48,016 bases of DNA from Burkholderiales bacterium (GCA_020847675.1 JADLBN010000198.1:1-48016), one strand, 5' to 3'; counted from the first letter of the stretch, positions 27,410 through 37,930 are shown. Numbers and translations are program-made. Notes: generated by a model from the sequence alone, not told the origin.

Positions 27410-27925
27410 ATGAGCGAGAACGCGAACGGCGAGGCCGGCGGACCCGGCCTCCGGACGCGCTGGGTCGAACTGGCGGTCGCCCTGCTCATCATGCTGGGTG
27501 GGGCGGTCGTCGTGTTCGACAGCATGCGCATCGGCGCGAAGTGGGCGAGCGACGGCCCGCAGGCCGGCTACTTCCCGTTCCTCGTCGGATGCGCGCTGAT
27601 CCTGTCGGGCCTCGCGGTGGTCGTCGGCACGCTCCGGCACTGGTCCCGGCTCGCCGGATCGGTCTTCGTCGAGTACGACCGGCTGAAGCCCGTCCTCACG
27701 ATGCTGGTGCCGACGGTCGTGTACGTGATCGCGATCCGGTATCTCGGGATCTACGTCGCCTCCGCGGTCTTCATCGGGGCGTTCATGGTCTGGAAGGGCA
27801 AGTACGGCGTCGTGCCGACGCTGTCGGTGTCGCTCGGCGTGCCGATCGTGATGTTCGCGCTGTTCGAGATCTGGTTTCTCGTCCCGCTGCCGAAGGGTCC
27901 GCTGGAGCGGATGCTCGGGTACTGA
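27410..27925 (+). CDS. tctB: Tripartite tricarboxylate transporter small membrane subunit
   Basis: The 171-residue TctB-type protein has about four membrane helices: WVELAVALLIMLGGAVVVFD, GYFPFLVGCALILSGLAVVV, VLTMLVPTVVYVIAIRYLGIYVAS (interrupted) and GVPIVMFALFEIWFLVPLP. The GPQAGYFPF signature between helices one and two is typical of TctB. It begins three bases after the tctC stop. TctB anchors or couples the receptor to TctA. Confidence 0.88.
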   Translation: MSENANGEAGGPGLRTRWVELAVALLIMLGGAVVVFDSMRIGAKWASDGPQAGYFPFLVGCALILSGLAVVVGTLRHWSRLAGSVFVEYDRLKPVLTMLVPTVVYVIAIRYLGIYVASAVFIGAFMVWKGKYGVVPTLSVSLGVPIVMFALFEIWFLVPLPKGPLERMLGY

Positions 27926-28019
27926 GCGCCATGGGCCACGAGCGGCTCGCGATCGCGCGGCGCGCCGGCGCGCCTGATCCTTCATCGCGCGCGCGAGCGC
28001 GCACCACCGGGGCGTAGCC

Positions 28020-29540
28020 GTGGAAGACATCGGCAACCTGCTGCACGGCTTCGCGGTCGCGCTGACCTGGCAGAACCTGCTGTTCATGCTGGTCGGCATC
28101 CTGCTCGGCGTGCTGATCGGCGTGCTGCCGGGACTGGGCGGCGCCAACGGCGTGGCGATCCTGCTGCCGCTCACGTTCTCGATGTCGCCGACCTCGGCGA
28201 TCATCATGCTCTCCTGCATCTACTGGGGGGCGCTGTTCGGCGGCGCGATCACCTCGATCCTGTTCAACATCCCCGGCGAGCCCTGGTCGGTCGCGACCAC
28301 GTTCGACGGCTATCCGATGGCCCAGCAGGGCCGCGCCGGCGAGGCGATGACCGCGGCGTTCACCTCGTCGTTCGTCGGCGCCTTCGTCGCGGTGATGGTG
28401 ATCACCTTCCTCGCGCCGCTGGTCGCGCGCTTCGCGCTCAAGTTCGGCCCGCCCGAGTACTTCTCGGTGCAGTTCCTGACCTTCTGCAGCTTCATCGGCA
28501 TGAGCCGCGAGCCGCCGGCCAAGACGATCGCGGCGATGATGATCGGTTTCGCGCTCGCCGCGGTCGGCCTCGACATCGTCACCGGCCAGCTGCGGATGAC
28601 CTTCGGCACCACCGAACTCCTGCAGGGCTTCGACTTCCTGATCGCGGTCATCGGGCTCTTTGGCCTGGGCGAGATCCTGCTCACGATGGAGGAGGGACTC
28701 GCGTTCAAGGGCGCCAAGGGGCGGATCGACGCGAAGGTGGTCTGGGAGACGTGGAAGAAGCTGCCGCGCTACTGGATGACCTCGCTGCGCGGCTGCCTGA
28801 TCGGCTGCTGGATGGGCATCACGCCCGGCGGCGCCACGCCCGCCTCGTTCATGAGCTACGGCATGGCGCGGCGCATGTCGAAGGACAAGGATTCGTTCGG
28901 CAACGGCAACATCGAAGGCGTCGTCGCGCCCGAGACCGCCGCGCACGCGGCCGGCACGAGCGCGCTCCTGCCGATGCTCACGCTCGGTATCCCGGGCTCG
29001 CCGACGGCGGCCGTGCTCCTGGGCGGCCTCCTGATCTGGGGGCTGCAGCCGGGCCCGCTCCTCTTCGTCGAGAAGAAGGAGTTCGTCTGGGGCCTCATCG
29101 CCAGCATGTACCTCGGCAACATCGTCGGACTGCTGATCGTGCTGACGACGGTGCCGTGGTGGGCCGCGATCCTGCGCATCCCGTTCTCGATCATCGCGCC
29201 GGTGATCGTGGTGATCTGCGCGGTGGGTGCCTACACGGTCCACAACAACCTGTTCGACGTGTTCATGATGGTGGTGTTCGGCGTCGCCGGGTACTTCTTC
29301 AAGAAGCTGCGCTACCCGCTCGCGCCGCTCGTGCTCGCGCTGGTGCTGGGCGACATGGCGGAGACGAGCTTCCGTCAGTCGATGCTGCTCTCGGGCGGCA
29401 ACGTGTCGGTGTTCTGGTCGAACGGACTCGTCGGCTCGATCATGACGCTCGCGCTCGTGCTGTTGCTGTGGCCGCTGATCTCCCGGGGACTCGGAGCGTG
29501 GAAGCAACGCATCCGGGCCGCGGAAGACCGGGCGGCGTAG
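28020..29540 (+). CDS. tctA: Tripartite tricarboxylate transporter large permease
   Basis: The 506-residue TctA permease is polytopic. Signatures are GVLIGVLPGLGGANGVAILLP, YWGALFGGAITSILFNIPGEP, the mid-protein GMTPGG-type loop read here as WMGITPGGATPASFMSYG, and ETAAHAAGTSALLPMLTLGIPGSPTAAVLLGG (two adjacent segments). It uses GTG at 28020. The 94-base gap after tctB is unusually long for this operon and contains a GC-rich self-complementary stretch (GCGCGCGCGAGCGCGC), possibly a stability element. Confidence 0.94.
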   Translation: MEDIGNLLHGFAVALTWQNLLFMLVGILLGVLIGVLPGLGGANGVAILLPLTFSMSPTSAIIMLSCIYWGALFGGAITSILFNIPGEPWSVATTFDGYPMAQQGRAGEAMTAAFTSSFVGAFVAVMVITFLAPLVARFALKFGPPEYFSVQFLTFCSFIGMSREPPAKTIAAMMIGFALAAVGLDIVTGQLRMTFGTTELLQGFDFLIAVIGLFGLGEILLTMEEGLAFKGAKGRIDAKVVWETWKKLPRYWMTSLRGCLIGCWMGITPGGATPASFMSYGMARRMSKDKDSFGNGNIEGVVAPETAAHAAGTSALLPMLTLGIPGSPTAAVLLGGLLIWGLQPGPLLFVEKKEFVWGLIASMYLGNIVGLLIVLTTVPWWAAILRIPFSIIAPVIVVICAVGAYTVHNNLFDVFMMVVFGVAGYFFKKLRYPLAPLVLALVLGDMAETSFRQSMLLSGGNVSVFWSNGLVGSIMTLALVLLLWPLISRGLGAWKQRIRAAEDRAA

Positions 29541-29559
29541 GACCGGAAGGCGGATCGCG

Positions 29560-31263
<1,704 letters not shown>

Positions 31264-31273
31264 ACTCTTCGCG

Positions 31274-34051
31274 ATGAACGCCCCGCACGAGGCCGTGCTC
31301 GACCAGGCCGCCATCAGGTTCAAGTTGAACGGCGCCGAAGTGCGCGCCATCCCCGGCGAAACGATCCTCGACGTCGCCGATCGACTCGGCGTCGAGATCC
31401 CGAGGCTGTGCCACAAGCCCGGCCTGCGGCCCGACGGCAACTGCCGGTCCTGCATGGTCGAGATCAAGGGCGAGCGAGTGCTCGCACCGTCGTGCTGCCG
31501 CGCGCCTGCGGCCGGCATGGAGGTGGCGAGCGACAGCGCGCGCGCGAAGCACGCGCAGAAGATGGTCGTCGAACTCCTCGCCTCCGACGTGCCCGAGCGT
31601 GTCTACAAGCCCGATTCGGAGCTCGAGCGCTGGAGGCTCAGGCTGGGCGTCGCCTCGACGCGCTTCCCGCAGCGCGAGCAGCCGGCGGCCGACCTGTCCC
31701 ACCCGGCGATGGCGGTGAATCTCGACGCCTGCATCCAGTGCACGCGCTGCGTGCGCGCCTGCCGCGAGGTGCAGGTCAACGACGTCATCGGCTACGCGCA
31801 CCGCGGCCACCATTCGGCGATCGTGTTCGACCTGGGCGACCCGATGGGCGAGTCGTCGTGCGTGGGCTGCGGCGAGTGCGTGCAGGCGTGCCCGACCGGC
31901 GCGCTCGCACCGGCGAACGACGCCTACCTCGCGAAGGTCGACAGGAAGGTGGCGTCGGTCTGCCCGTACTGCGGCGTCGGCTGCCAGATCACCTACCACG
32001 TAGCCGGCAACGCGATCGTGCGGGTCGAGGGGCGCGACGGACCCGCGAACCGCGAGCGGCTGTGCGTGAAGGGCCGCTTCGGGTTCGACTACGTGTCGCA
32101 CCCGCAGCGCCTGACGAAGCCGCTCATCCGCCGCGAGGGCGTGCCCAAGGATCCGACCCGGCCGCTCGACCCCGCGAACCCGCTGGCCGCGTTCCGCGAG
32201 GCGACCTGGGAAGAAGCGATGGCGCACGCGAGCGGTGCGCTCAGGCGCATCCGCGACACGCGCGGACCGCGGGCGCTCGCGGGCTTCGGTTCCGCGAAAG
32301 GCAGCAACGAGGAAGCCTACCTGTTCCAGAAGCTCGTGCGCACCGGTTTCGGCAGCAACAACGTCGACCACTGCACGCGGCTGTGCCACGCCTCGTCGGT
32401 CGCCGCGCTGCTCGAAGGCATCGGGTCGGGCGCGGTGTCGAACCCGGTGATGGACGTGCTGAAGGCCGAGGTGGTGTTCCTGATCGGCTCGAACCCGATC
32501 GTCAACCACCCGGTCGCGGCGACCTGGATCAAGAACGCGGTGAAGAACGGTACGCGGCTCATCCTCGCCGACCCGCGGCGCTCCGAACTCGCGCGACACG
32601 CCTGGCGCTTCCTTCCGTTCAAGTCGGACACCGACGTGGCGCTGCTCAACGCGATGATGCACGTGATCGTCGACGAGGGCCTCGTCGATCGCGGGTTCAT
32701 CGCGGACCGCACGAGCGGTTACGACGAGATCGCGAGGAACGTGGCCGACTACAGCCCCGAGGCGATGGCGGAGGTGTGCGGCATTCCGGCGGAGACGATC
32801 CGCGAGGTGGCGCGCGCCTACGCGACCTCGAAGGGCTCGATGATCCTGTGGGGCATGGGCGTCTCGCAGCACACGCACGGCACGGACAACGCGCGCTGCC
32901 TGATCGCGCTGGCGATGATGACCGGCCAGGTCGGCAGGCCCGGGTCGGGACTCCACCCGCTGCGCGGACAGAACAACGTTCAGGGCGCGTCCGACGCCGG
33001 CCTCATCCCGATGGTGTTCCCGGACTACCAGCGCGTCGACAACGGAGGCCTGCGCTCGCAGTTCGAGAAGCTGTGGGGCGCGGAGCTCGACGCGAAGCCC
33101 GGCCTGACCGTCGTCGAGATCATCCACGCCATCGATGCCGGTGACGTCCGCGGCATGTACATCATGGGCGAGAACCCCGCGATGTCGGACCCCGACGCGG
33201 GGCACGCGCGCGAGGCGCTCGCAAGACTGGAGATGCTGGTCGTCCAGGACCTCTTCCTCACCGAGACCTGCTACCTCGCCGACGTCGTTCTGCCGGCGTC
33301 CGCGTTCCCGGAGAAGACCGGAACGTTCACCAACACCGACCGGACGGTGCAGCTCGGCCGCCAGGCGCTCGATCCGCCGGGGGAAGCGCGCCAGGACCTC
33401 GCGATCATCGTCGACATGGCGCGGCGCATGGGTCTCGACTGGCGCTACGCGCACCCGAAAGAGGTGTTCGACGAGATGCGGCTCGCGATGCCCTCGATCG
33501 CGGGCATCACCTGGGAGCGGCTCGAGCGCGAAGGCTCGGTGACCTATCCCTGCGAGCGCGAAGGCGACCCCGGCGAGCCGATCGTGTTCGTCGACCGCTT
33601 CCCGACGCCAAGCGGCAAGGCGAAGCTCGTGCCCGCGAAACTCGACCGCGCGGCCGAGCAGCCCGGCGGCGAGTATCCGTGGGTGCTCATCACCGGACGC
33701 CAGCTCGAGCACTGGCACACCGGCAGCATGACGCGGCGGACCGGCGTGCTCGACGCGATCGAGCCGGCGCCGGTCGGCACCGTCAACCCGGCCGATCTCG
33801 CCGAACTCGGCGTCGCGCCCGGTGGAGCGATCACGGTTTCCACGCGTCGCGGGAAAGTTGCGCTCTACGCACGCGCCGACGAGGGCATGCCGCGGCACAC
33901 GGTCTTCCTGCCGTTCTGCTATCACGAGGCGGCTGCGAACCTCCTCACCAACGCCGCGCTCGATCCGTTCGGCAAGATCCCCGGGTTCAAGTACAGCGCG
34001 GTGCGCGTCGAGGCGGGGGGGGAGCCGGTCGAGCGGTTCGGCTACGCCTGA
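31274..34051 (+). CDS. fdsA: Formate dehydrogenase catalytic subunit, molybdenum/tungsten, cysteine type
   Basis: This 925-residue enzyme oxidises formate to CO2. The N-terminus is a NuoG-like ferredoxin domain with Cys46, Cys57, Cys60 and Cys74/75. Next come two [4Fe-4S] sites, CIQCTRCVRAC (153-163) and CVGCGECVQAC (196-206). The molybdopterin domain has its own cluster, CPYCGVGC plus Cys264. The metal ligand is Cys371 with His372 in DHCTRLCHASS, so no selenocysteine is needed. The C-terminal dinucleotide-binding domain carries LITGRQLEHWHTGSMTRRT. It starts ten bases after the diaphorase subunit. It disposes of the formate released by Frc and yields NADH. No fdhD or delta subunit follows. 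Confidence 0.96.
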   Translation: MNAPHEAVLDQAAIRFKLNGAEVRAIPGETILDVADRLGVEIPRLCHKPGLRPDGNCRSCMVEIKGERVLAPSCCRAPAAGMEVASDSARAKHAQKMVVELLASDVPERVYKPDSELERWRLRLGVASTRFPQREQPAADLSHPAMAVNLDACIQCTRCVRACREVQVNDVIGYAHRGHHSAIVFDLGDPMGESSCVGCGECVQACPTGALAPANDAYLAKVDRKVASVCPYCGVGCQITYHVAGNAIVRVEGRDGPANRERLCVKGRFGFDYVSHPQRLTKPLIRREGVPKDPTRPLDPANPLAAFREATWEEAMAHASGALRRIRDTRGPRALAGFGSAKGSNEEAYLFQKLVRTGFGSNNVDHCTRLCHASSVAALLEGIGSGAVSNPVMDVLKAEVVFLIGSNPIVNHPVAATWIKNAVKNGTRLILADPRRSELARHAWRFLPFKSDTDVALLNAMMHVIVDEGLVDRGFIADRTSGYDEIARNVADYSPEAMAEVCGIPAETIREVARAYATSKGSMILWGMGVSQHTHGTDNARCLIALAMMTGQVGRPGSGLHPLRGQNNVQGASDAGLIPMVFPDYQRVDNGGLRSQFEKLWGAELDAKPGLTVVEIIHAIDAGDVRGMYIMGENPAMSDPDAGHAREALARLEMLVVQDLFLTETCYLADVVLPASAFPEKTGTFTNTDRTVQLGRQALDPPGEARQDLAIIVDMARRMGLDWRYAHPKEVFDEMRLAMPSIAGITWERLEREGSVTYPCEREGDPGEPIVFVDRFPTPSGKAKLVPAKLDRAAEQPGGEYPWVLITGRQLEHWHTGSMTRRTGVLDAIEPAPVGTVNPADLAELGVAPGGAITVSTRRGKVALYARADEGMPRHTVFLPFCYHEAAANLLTNAALDPFGKIPGFKYSAVRVEAGGEPVERFGYA

Positions 34052-34065
34052 ACGCAAGAACCCTT

Positions 34066-34158
34066 CGGCGAATAGGGGACAGACCCCAATTTCGCCTTCG
34101 CGAAATTGGGAAATTGGGGTCTGTCCCCTATTCGCCGACACCGTGTCTGACACCGAAT
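34066..34158. repeat. Inverted repeat with GGGGTCTGTCCCC, plus a GTGTCTGACACC copy
   Basis: Arms 34066-34092 and 34111-34137 are perfect 27-base inverted repeats, each containing GGGGACAGACCCC and flanked by TTCGGCGAAT. The spacer contains the small hairpin TTCGCCTTCGCGAA. CGTGTCTGACACCGAAT follows directly, matching the repeat near 3396. It separates formate dehydrogenase from the convergent TSUP gene and may act as a bidirectional 3' hairpin. Confidence 0.85.
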
Positions 34159-34171
34159 CTACGCGGGCGCG

Positions 34172-34975
34172 CTACCCGAGCGCCTTCCACCACATCCACG
34201 CGCCGAGCACGAAGAGCATCAGCGCGAACGCCCGCTTCAGCCGGTCCACGGGCCACGCGTGCGCGACCTTCGCACCGAGCGGCGCGAGCGCCATGCTCGC
34301 TGCGGCGACGCCCGCGAGCGCCGGCAGGTTGACGTAGCCGATCGAGTACGCGGGCAGGCCTTCGTGATGCCAGCCCGCGTAGATGTAGCCGATCGTGGCA
34401 GCGACGGCCACCGGCCACCCGATCGCCGCGGAGGTCGCGACCGCCGTGTGCACCTTCACGTTGCATCGGGTCATGAACGGGACCGCGAGGAACGCGCCGC
34501 CGGTGCCCACCAGTCCGGCCACGAGCCCGATCAGCGAACCCATCGCGAACATCGCGATCTGTCCCGGCAGTTCGCGGGTCGGATTGGGCGCAGCGCTGCG
34601 CACCATGCGCCAGGCGGTGAGCCAGGTGAAGCTCCCGAACACCGCAGCCATCACGCGCATCGGCAGCGCGCTCGCGATCTGGGCGCCGACCAGCGACCCG
34701 ATGACGAGCCCGGGCGCCATTGCCCACACGATCGGCCATGCGACCGCGCCGCGCTTGTGGTGCGCGCGCGCCGACGAGAACGCGGTGAACACGATCGTCG
34801 CTGCCGACGTGCCAATGGCAAGCGGCAGCAGATGCGAGCTGTCGATGCCCTGGCTCGAGAACACCTCGACCAGCACAGGAACGATGGTGAACCCGCCGCC
34901 GATGCCGAGGAGACCGGCGAGGAAGCCGACGAACGCGCCGAGCGCGAGGAAGATCGGCACCAGTGCGAGATTCAT
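34172..34975 (-). CDS. TSUP (TauE/SafE) family membrane permease
   Basis: The 267-residue protein has about eight membrane helices in two similar halves, each opening with the TSUP glycine motif: GFLAGLLGIGGGFTIVPVLVE near the N-terminus (cited in part) and GLVAGLVGTGGAFLAVP in the middle. Members export or import sulfur compounds or small organic acids; the substrate here is unknown. ATG 34975 overlaps the stop of the EVE gene as ATGA, so the two are translationally coupled. A longer 282-residue frame runs back into EVE and is not needed. Confidence 0.88.
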   Translation of the reverse strand: MNLALVPIFLALGAFVGFLAGLLGIGGGFTIVPVLVEVFSSQGIDSSHLLPLAIGTSAATIVFTAFSSARAHHKRGAVAWPIVWAMAPGLVIGSLVGAQIASALPMRVMAAVFGSFTWLTAWRMVRSAAPNPTRELPGQIAMFAMGSLIGLVAGLVGTGGAFLAVPFMTRCNVKVHTAVATSAAIGWPVAVAATIGYIYAGWHHEGLPAYSIGYVNLPALAGVAAASMALAPLGAKVAHAWPVDRLKRAFALMLFVLGAWMWWKALG

Positions 34976-35448
34976 GCCGTCCCCGGCTTCCTGCCCGCGA
35001 GCCTGACGACGGCCTGCCACTCGGCCGGCGTGACCGGCGTGATCGACAGACGGTTGCCTCGCTGGAGCGTCACCATCCCGGCGAGCGCCTTCGTCGCGCG
35101 AAGCTCAGCGATCGCGACGAGGCGCGTCTTCTCGACGAGCGTGACGTCGACGCACATCCAGCGCGGACTGTCGCGCGTCGCCTTCGGGTCGAAATACGCG
35201 CTGACCGGGTCGAACTGGGTCGGATCCGGGTGCGCCGCGGACGACACGCGCACGATGCCCGCGACGCCCGGCTGGGCGCAGCTCGAGTGGTAGAAGAATG
35301 CAAGGTCGCCCACCGCCATCGCATCGCGCATGAAGTTGCGCGCGGTGTAGTTGCGCACGCCGGTCCACGGCGTCGTCCTGCGCGGGAGCTTCGCGAGTGC
35401 GTCGATCGACAGCTCGCCGGGTTCGGATTTCATCAGCCAGTGGCGCAT
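34972..35448 (-). CDS. EVE-domain protein
   Basis: This 158-residue protein is a single EVE domain, a PUA-like fold. It begins MRHWLMKSEPGELSIDAL and has TPWTGVRNYTARNFMRDAM, GDLAFFYHSSCAQPGVAGI and RWMCVDVTLVEK. EVE proteins bind modified bases in DNA or RNA through an aromatic cage. The start is ATG 35448; an apparent 182-residue version runs through the 6S terminator. It lies directly downstream of the 6S RNA gene and overlaps the TSUP gene by four bases. Its ligand is not predictable here. Confidence 0.9.
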   Translation of the reverse strand: MRHWLMKSEPGELSIDALAKLPRRTTPWTGVRNYTARNFMRDAMAVGDLAFFYHSSCAQPGVAGIVRVSSAAHPDPTQFDPVSAYFDPKATRDSPRWMCVDVTLVEKTRLVAIAELRATKALAGMVTLQRGNRLSITPVTPAEWQAVVRLAGRKPGTA

Positions 35449-35476
35449 CGGCCTTCGCTCGCGTCGAGAAAGACGA

Positions 35477-35499
35477 ACGGCGCCCGGTCCGGGCGCCGT
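35477..35499 (-). terminator. Terminator downstream of 6S RNA
   Basis: ACGGCGCCCGG and CCGGGCGCCGT form an 11-bp perfect stem around a single-base centre. On the minus strand TCGTCTTTCTC follows, a modest T-tract. It lies eight to thirty bases past the predicted 3' end of 6S RNA and ahead of the EVE gene. Confidence 0.65.
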
Positions 35500-35507
35500 C
35501 CGCGTCA

Positions 35508-35688
35508 TGGGTCCCCGCATGTGCCGTCTGGCCTTGTCCTGAACCGGAGTTCAGGGTGGCCGCCTGCCGGAGCCGTCAGGCGCTTCCGCTTGGGAGCGCA
35601 CACAGGCCCGCTATGAGCCCGGCAGCCTCGCCGATTGGCATTGGTTCAAGGAACGTGAGGCCAGGTGTCGAACACCGCAGGGGATGGA
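35508..35688 (-). ncRNA. ssrS: 6S RNA
   Basis: The minus strand downstream of zapA holds about 181 bases that fit betaproteobacterial 6S RNA. The ends pair: ATCCCCTGCGGTG near the 5' end with CACATGCGGGGA at the 3' end, and CTGGCC with GGCCAG. Inside are CACGTTCCTTGAACCAATGCC (given in part), GGGCTCATAGCGGGCC, GTGTGCGCTCCC and the 3' hairpin CTGAACTCCGGTTCAG. 6S RNA mimics an open promoter and sequesters sigma-70 RNA polymerase in stationary phase. The zapA-ssrS order is the classic one. Exact ends are estimated from the closing stem. Confidence 0.88.
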
Positions 35689-35689
35689 A

Positions 35690-35713
35690 GGAAAGCGGCG
35701 CGAATCGCGCCGC
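35690..35713 (-). terminator. Hairpin at the 3' end of zapA
   Basis: GCGGCGCG-ATT-CGCGCCGC (35713-35695 on the minus strand) forms an 8-bp stem followed by TTTCCTT. It may end zapA transcription just before the 6S RNA, or instead mark a processing site if 6S is cut from a longer transcript. Confidence 0.45.
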
Positions 35714-35715
35714 CG

Positions 35716-36066
35716 TCAGAGAAGCTTGTCCTGTCCCGCCATCACCTGATCGATGGCGGACTGCATCGTCTGGATTCTACGCCGCGCGCGGGTGTCGTCA
35801 ATCGGCGCGGCCGCGGGCTCCGAAGGCGACGGCGCGCGCGAGCGCAGCAGCTCGTTGGCGAGGTTGAGAGCCGCCATCACCGCGATGCGGTCGACCGCCG
35901 CGACCTTGCCCGCGTCGCGGATCTCGCGCATGCGCGCATCCAGCAGCGCGACCGCCTGCATCAGTTCCGCGCGCTCGTCCTCCTTGCAGGCGACCTTGTA
36001 ATCGCGTCCGAGGATCGAGACGTCGATCTGCATCGGCTTCACGGCGACGCCGGTCTTCGCGCTCAT
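35716..36066 (-). CDS. zapA: Cell division protein ZapA
   Basis: ZapA binds and bundles FtsZ at the division ring. The 116-residue product has the conserved start IDVSILGRDYKVACKEDE, the ALLDARMREIR helix and the DRIAVMAALNLANELL segment that begins the coiled coil. ATG 36066 overlaps the stop of the upstream coiled-coil gene as ATGA; an internal ATG at residue 12 is the alternative. 6S RNA follows downstream. Confidence 0.95.
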   Translation of the reverse strand: MSAKTGVAVKPMQIDVSILGRDYKVACKEDERAELMQAVALLDARMREIRDAGKVAAVDRIAVMAALNLANELLRSRAPSPSEPAAAPIDDTRARRRIQTMQSAIDQVMAGQDKLL

Positions 36067-36257
36067 TCGGCGGGCATCCTCGCGAGCAGGGCGTCGAGGC
36101 GGCTCGCCGCGGCCCGCATGCGATCGTCGAGCGCCCGCTCGCGCGCCTGCGCCTCCCCGAGCTTCGCCCGCAGGTCGTCGTTCGCCGCGCGAAGCGACCG
36201 CGTGTGCGCGATCAGCGTGGCGAGCTTGCGCTCGAGCTCGGCGAGGTCCGCGTCCAT
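36063..36257 (-). CDS. Small coiled-coil protein, ZapB-like (TIGR02449 type)
   Basis: This 64-residue protein is one continuous coiled coil, with the heptad pattern visible in LAELERKLATLIAHTRSL and LRAANDDLRAKLGEAQ. It starts at ATG 36257, and its TGA overlaps the zapA ATG, so the two are translated together. Small coiled-coil genes ahead of zapA are common in beta- and gammaproteobacteria, and a role at the division ring is likely by context. Direct equivalence to ZapB is not shown. Confidence 0.8.
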   Translation of the reverse strand: MDADLAELERKLATLIAHTRSLRAANDDLRAKLGEAQARERALDDRMRAAASRLDALLARMPAE

Positions 36258-36289
36258 CGGGCTATGGTGCGGTCATTCGGCCGTGCGCG

Positions 36290-36886
36290 TCAACCGAGCC
36301 GGCCGGGCGGCGCCCCGGTGGCGAGCGGCACGTACCGGACCTCGAGAACCTCGATCTCCTCGATCCCCGCCGGTGTGCGAAAGGTCACGACGTCGCCTTC
36401 GCGCGCCTTGGTGAGCGCGCGCGCGACCGGGGCGATCCAGGACACATAGCCGCGTGCGGTGTCGGTTTCGTCGATGCCGACGATGCTGATCGTGCGGCGC
36501 TCGCCGTCCCTCGCCGCGTAGTCGACCGTCGCGCCGAAGAACACCTGGTCGATCCCGTCGCGCGCGCGGCTCTCCGGATCGACCACCTCGGCGGCGTCGA
36601 GGCGTTTGACGAGGAAGCGGATGCGGCGCTCGATCTCGCGCAGCCGGCGCTTGCCGTACTGGTAGTCGGCGTTCTCGGAGCGGTCGCCATTGGACGCGGC
36701 CCAGGCGACGGTGGCGATGAGTTCCGGACGCTCGACGGCAACCAGCCGGTCGAGTTCGTCCTTGAGCCGCGCGAAGCCGCCCGGTGTCATGTAGTTGCGC
36801 GAACCCGCGGGCAGCGGAGGCGCGGCATCGACCTCGTCGTCCTCGTCGGGCGCCGTGTCGCTCTCGCGCGTGAAGGCCTTGTTCAT
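36290..36886 (-). CDS. greB: Transcription elongation factor GreB
   Basis: GreB rescues backtracked RNA polymerase by stimulating transcript cleavage. The 198-residue protein has an N-terminal coiled coil with the catalytic acidic tip (NGDRSENADYQYGKRRLREI) and a C-terminal FKBP-like domain with YVSWIAPVARALTKAREGD. The first 30 residues form an acidic extension (DEDDEVDAAPP) ahead of the usual NYMTPGGFARLKDE. Identification as GreB rather than GreA rests on the YQYGKRRLREIDRRI-type sequence. Confidence 0.95.
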   Translation of the reverse strand: MNKAFTRESDTAPDEDDEVDAAPPLPAGSRNYMTPGGFARLKDELDRLVAVERPELIATVAWAASNGDRSENADYQYGKRRLREIERRIRFLVKRLDAAEVVDPESRARDGIDQVFFGATVDYAARDGERRTISIVGIDETDTARGYVSWIAPVARALTKAREGDVVTFRTPAGIEEIEVLEVRYVPLATGAPPGRLG

Positions 36887-36991
36887 CGGGTCGCGGACAG
36901 GCGCTGGCGTGAGGGGGATTCTACGCCCCGCGCGGAACCTCGTTCGCGCCCGTCCCGCGCGACCGGACGCTTCGCGACGCCCTCCGAAACC

Positions 36992-37876
36992 TCAGCGAGC
37001 CGCCCGTCGAATCGCCGCGCAGAGCTGGGCGACGCCGTCGACGAAGCGCGGGCCCGGGCGGTGCAGGAAATCGGCGTCGACCACCGCCAAGCCGACGTCG
37101 CGCGCCGCCGGCAGCCCGGGCCAGCGGCGCCAGTGGTCGAGCCAGGCGGGACGGGCCGCGCCTACCGTTCCCGCGACGACCAGATCGGGCCGCTGCGCGA
37201 GCACCTCTTCGACGTTGACCACCGGCGCGGGAACCGACAGCGACGCGAACACGTTGACGCCGCCGCAAAGGGCGATCGCCTGGGTGATCGTGTGGTCCCC
37301 GCCGATCGTGTAGAGCGGCGCGTCGGACAGCTGGTAGAACACGCGCACCGGCGGCCCCTGCCACGCCGAGGCGCGGAGCGCATCGATGCGGGTGCGAAAC
37401 TCGCGCGCCGCCTTCGCGGCGACCGGCACAGTGCCGGCGAGCGCGCCCAGCCGCTCGATGTCGGCGGGAATCGCGTCGATCGTGCGCGGCGCCGAAGTGA
37501 ACACGGCGACGCCGCGGCTCCGCAATCGCTCGACCTGCCCCGGCGCGGCCCAGGGCCAGCTCACGACGAGGTCCGGCGCGAGCGCGAGGATGCGCTCGAT
37601 GTCGAGCGCGTTCGAGTCGCCGACGACCGGCAGCCGTCGCGCTTCGGCCGGCGTATCCGTGTGCGCACCCACGCCCACCAGATGCGACGCCGCTCCCGCC
37701 GCCGCCACCAGTTCCGCGGCGTGCGGAGCGAGCGTGACGATGCGGGCGGCAGGCCGGGCGAGGTCGACCGTGGCGCCGGCGTCGTCGACGACGCTCACGG
37801 CGCGGGCCGCCGCCGGAAAGGTCGCGGCGAGTGCGAAGATCAACAGCGCGCGCCGCGCCACGCCGCGTCCGGTCAC
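36992..37876 (-). CDS. btuF: Cobalamin-binding periplasmic protein, BtuF-like
   Basis: The 294-residue class III binding protein has a signal peptide (RALLIFALAATFPAAARA). The mature chain contains RIVTLAPHAAELVAAAGA, VVGDSNALDIERILALAPDLVVSW (in two pieces) and the C-terminal GPRFVDGVAQLCAAIR. It should deliver vitamin B12 or a related corrinoid to an inner-membrane ABC transporter, although no btuC or btuD is in the window. GTG 37876 is the likely start. The open frame runs on to 41359, but that part is antisense to TetR, globin and btuB. BtuB encoded nearby supports the assignment. Confidence 0.85.
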   Translation of the reverse strand: MTGRGVARRALLIFALAATFPAAARAVSVVDDAGATVDLARPAARIVTLAPHAAELVAAAGAASHLVGVGAHTDTPAEARRLPVVGDSNALDIERILALAPDLVVSWPWAAPGQVERLRSRGVAVFTSAPRTIDAIPADIERLGALAGTVPVAAKAAREFRTRIDALRASAWQGPPVRVFYQLSDAPLYTIGGDHTITQAIALCGGVNVFASLSVPAPVVNVEEVLAQRPDLVVAGTVGAARPAWLDHWRRWPGLPAARDVGLAVVDADFLHRPGPRFVDGVAQLCAAIRRAAR

Positions 37877-37930
37877 CCGGTGCGTGGAAGGCCTTGACGT
37901 CGGCCCTCCGCCGGCCCATGCTTCGACTGG

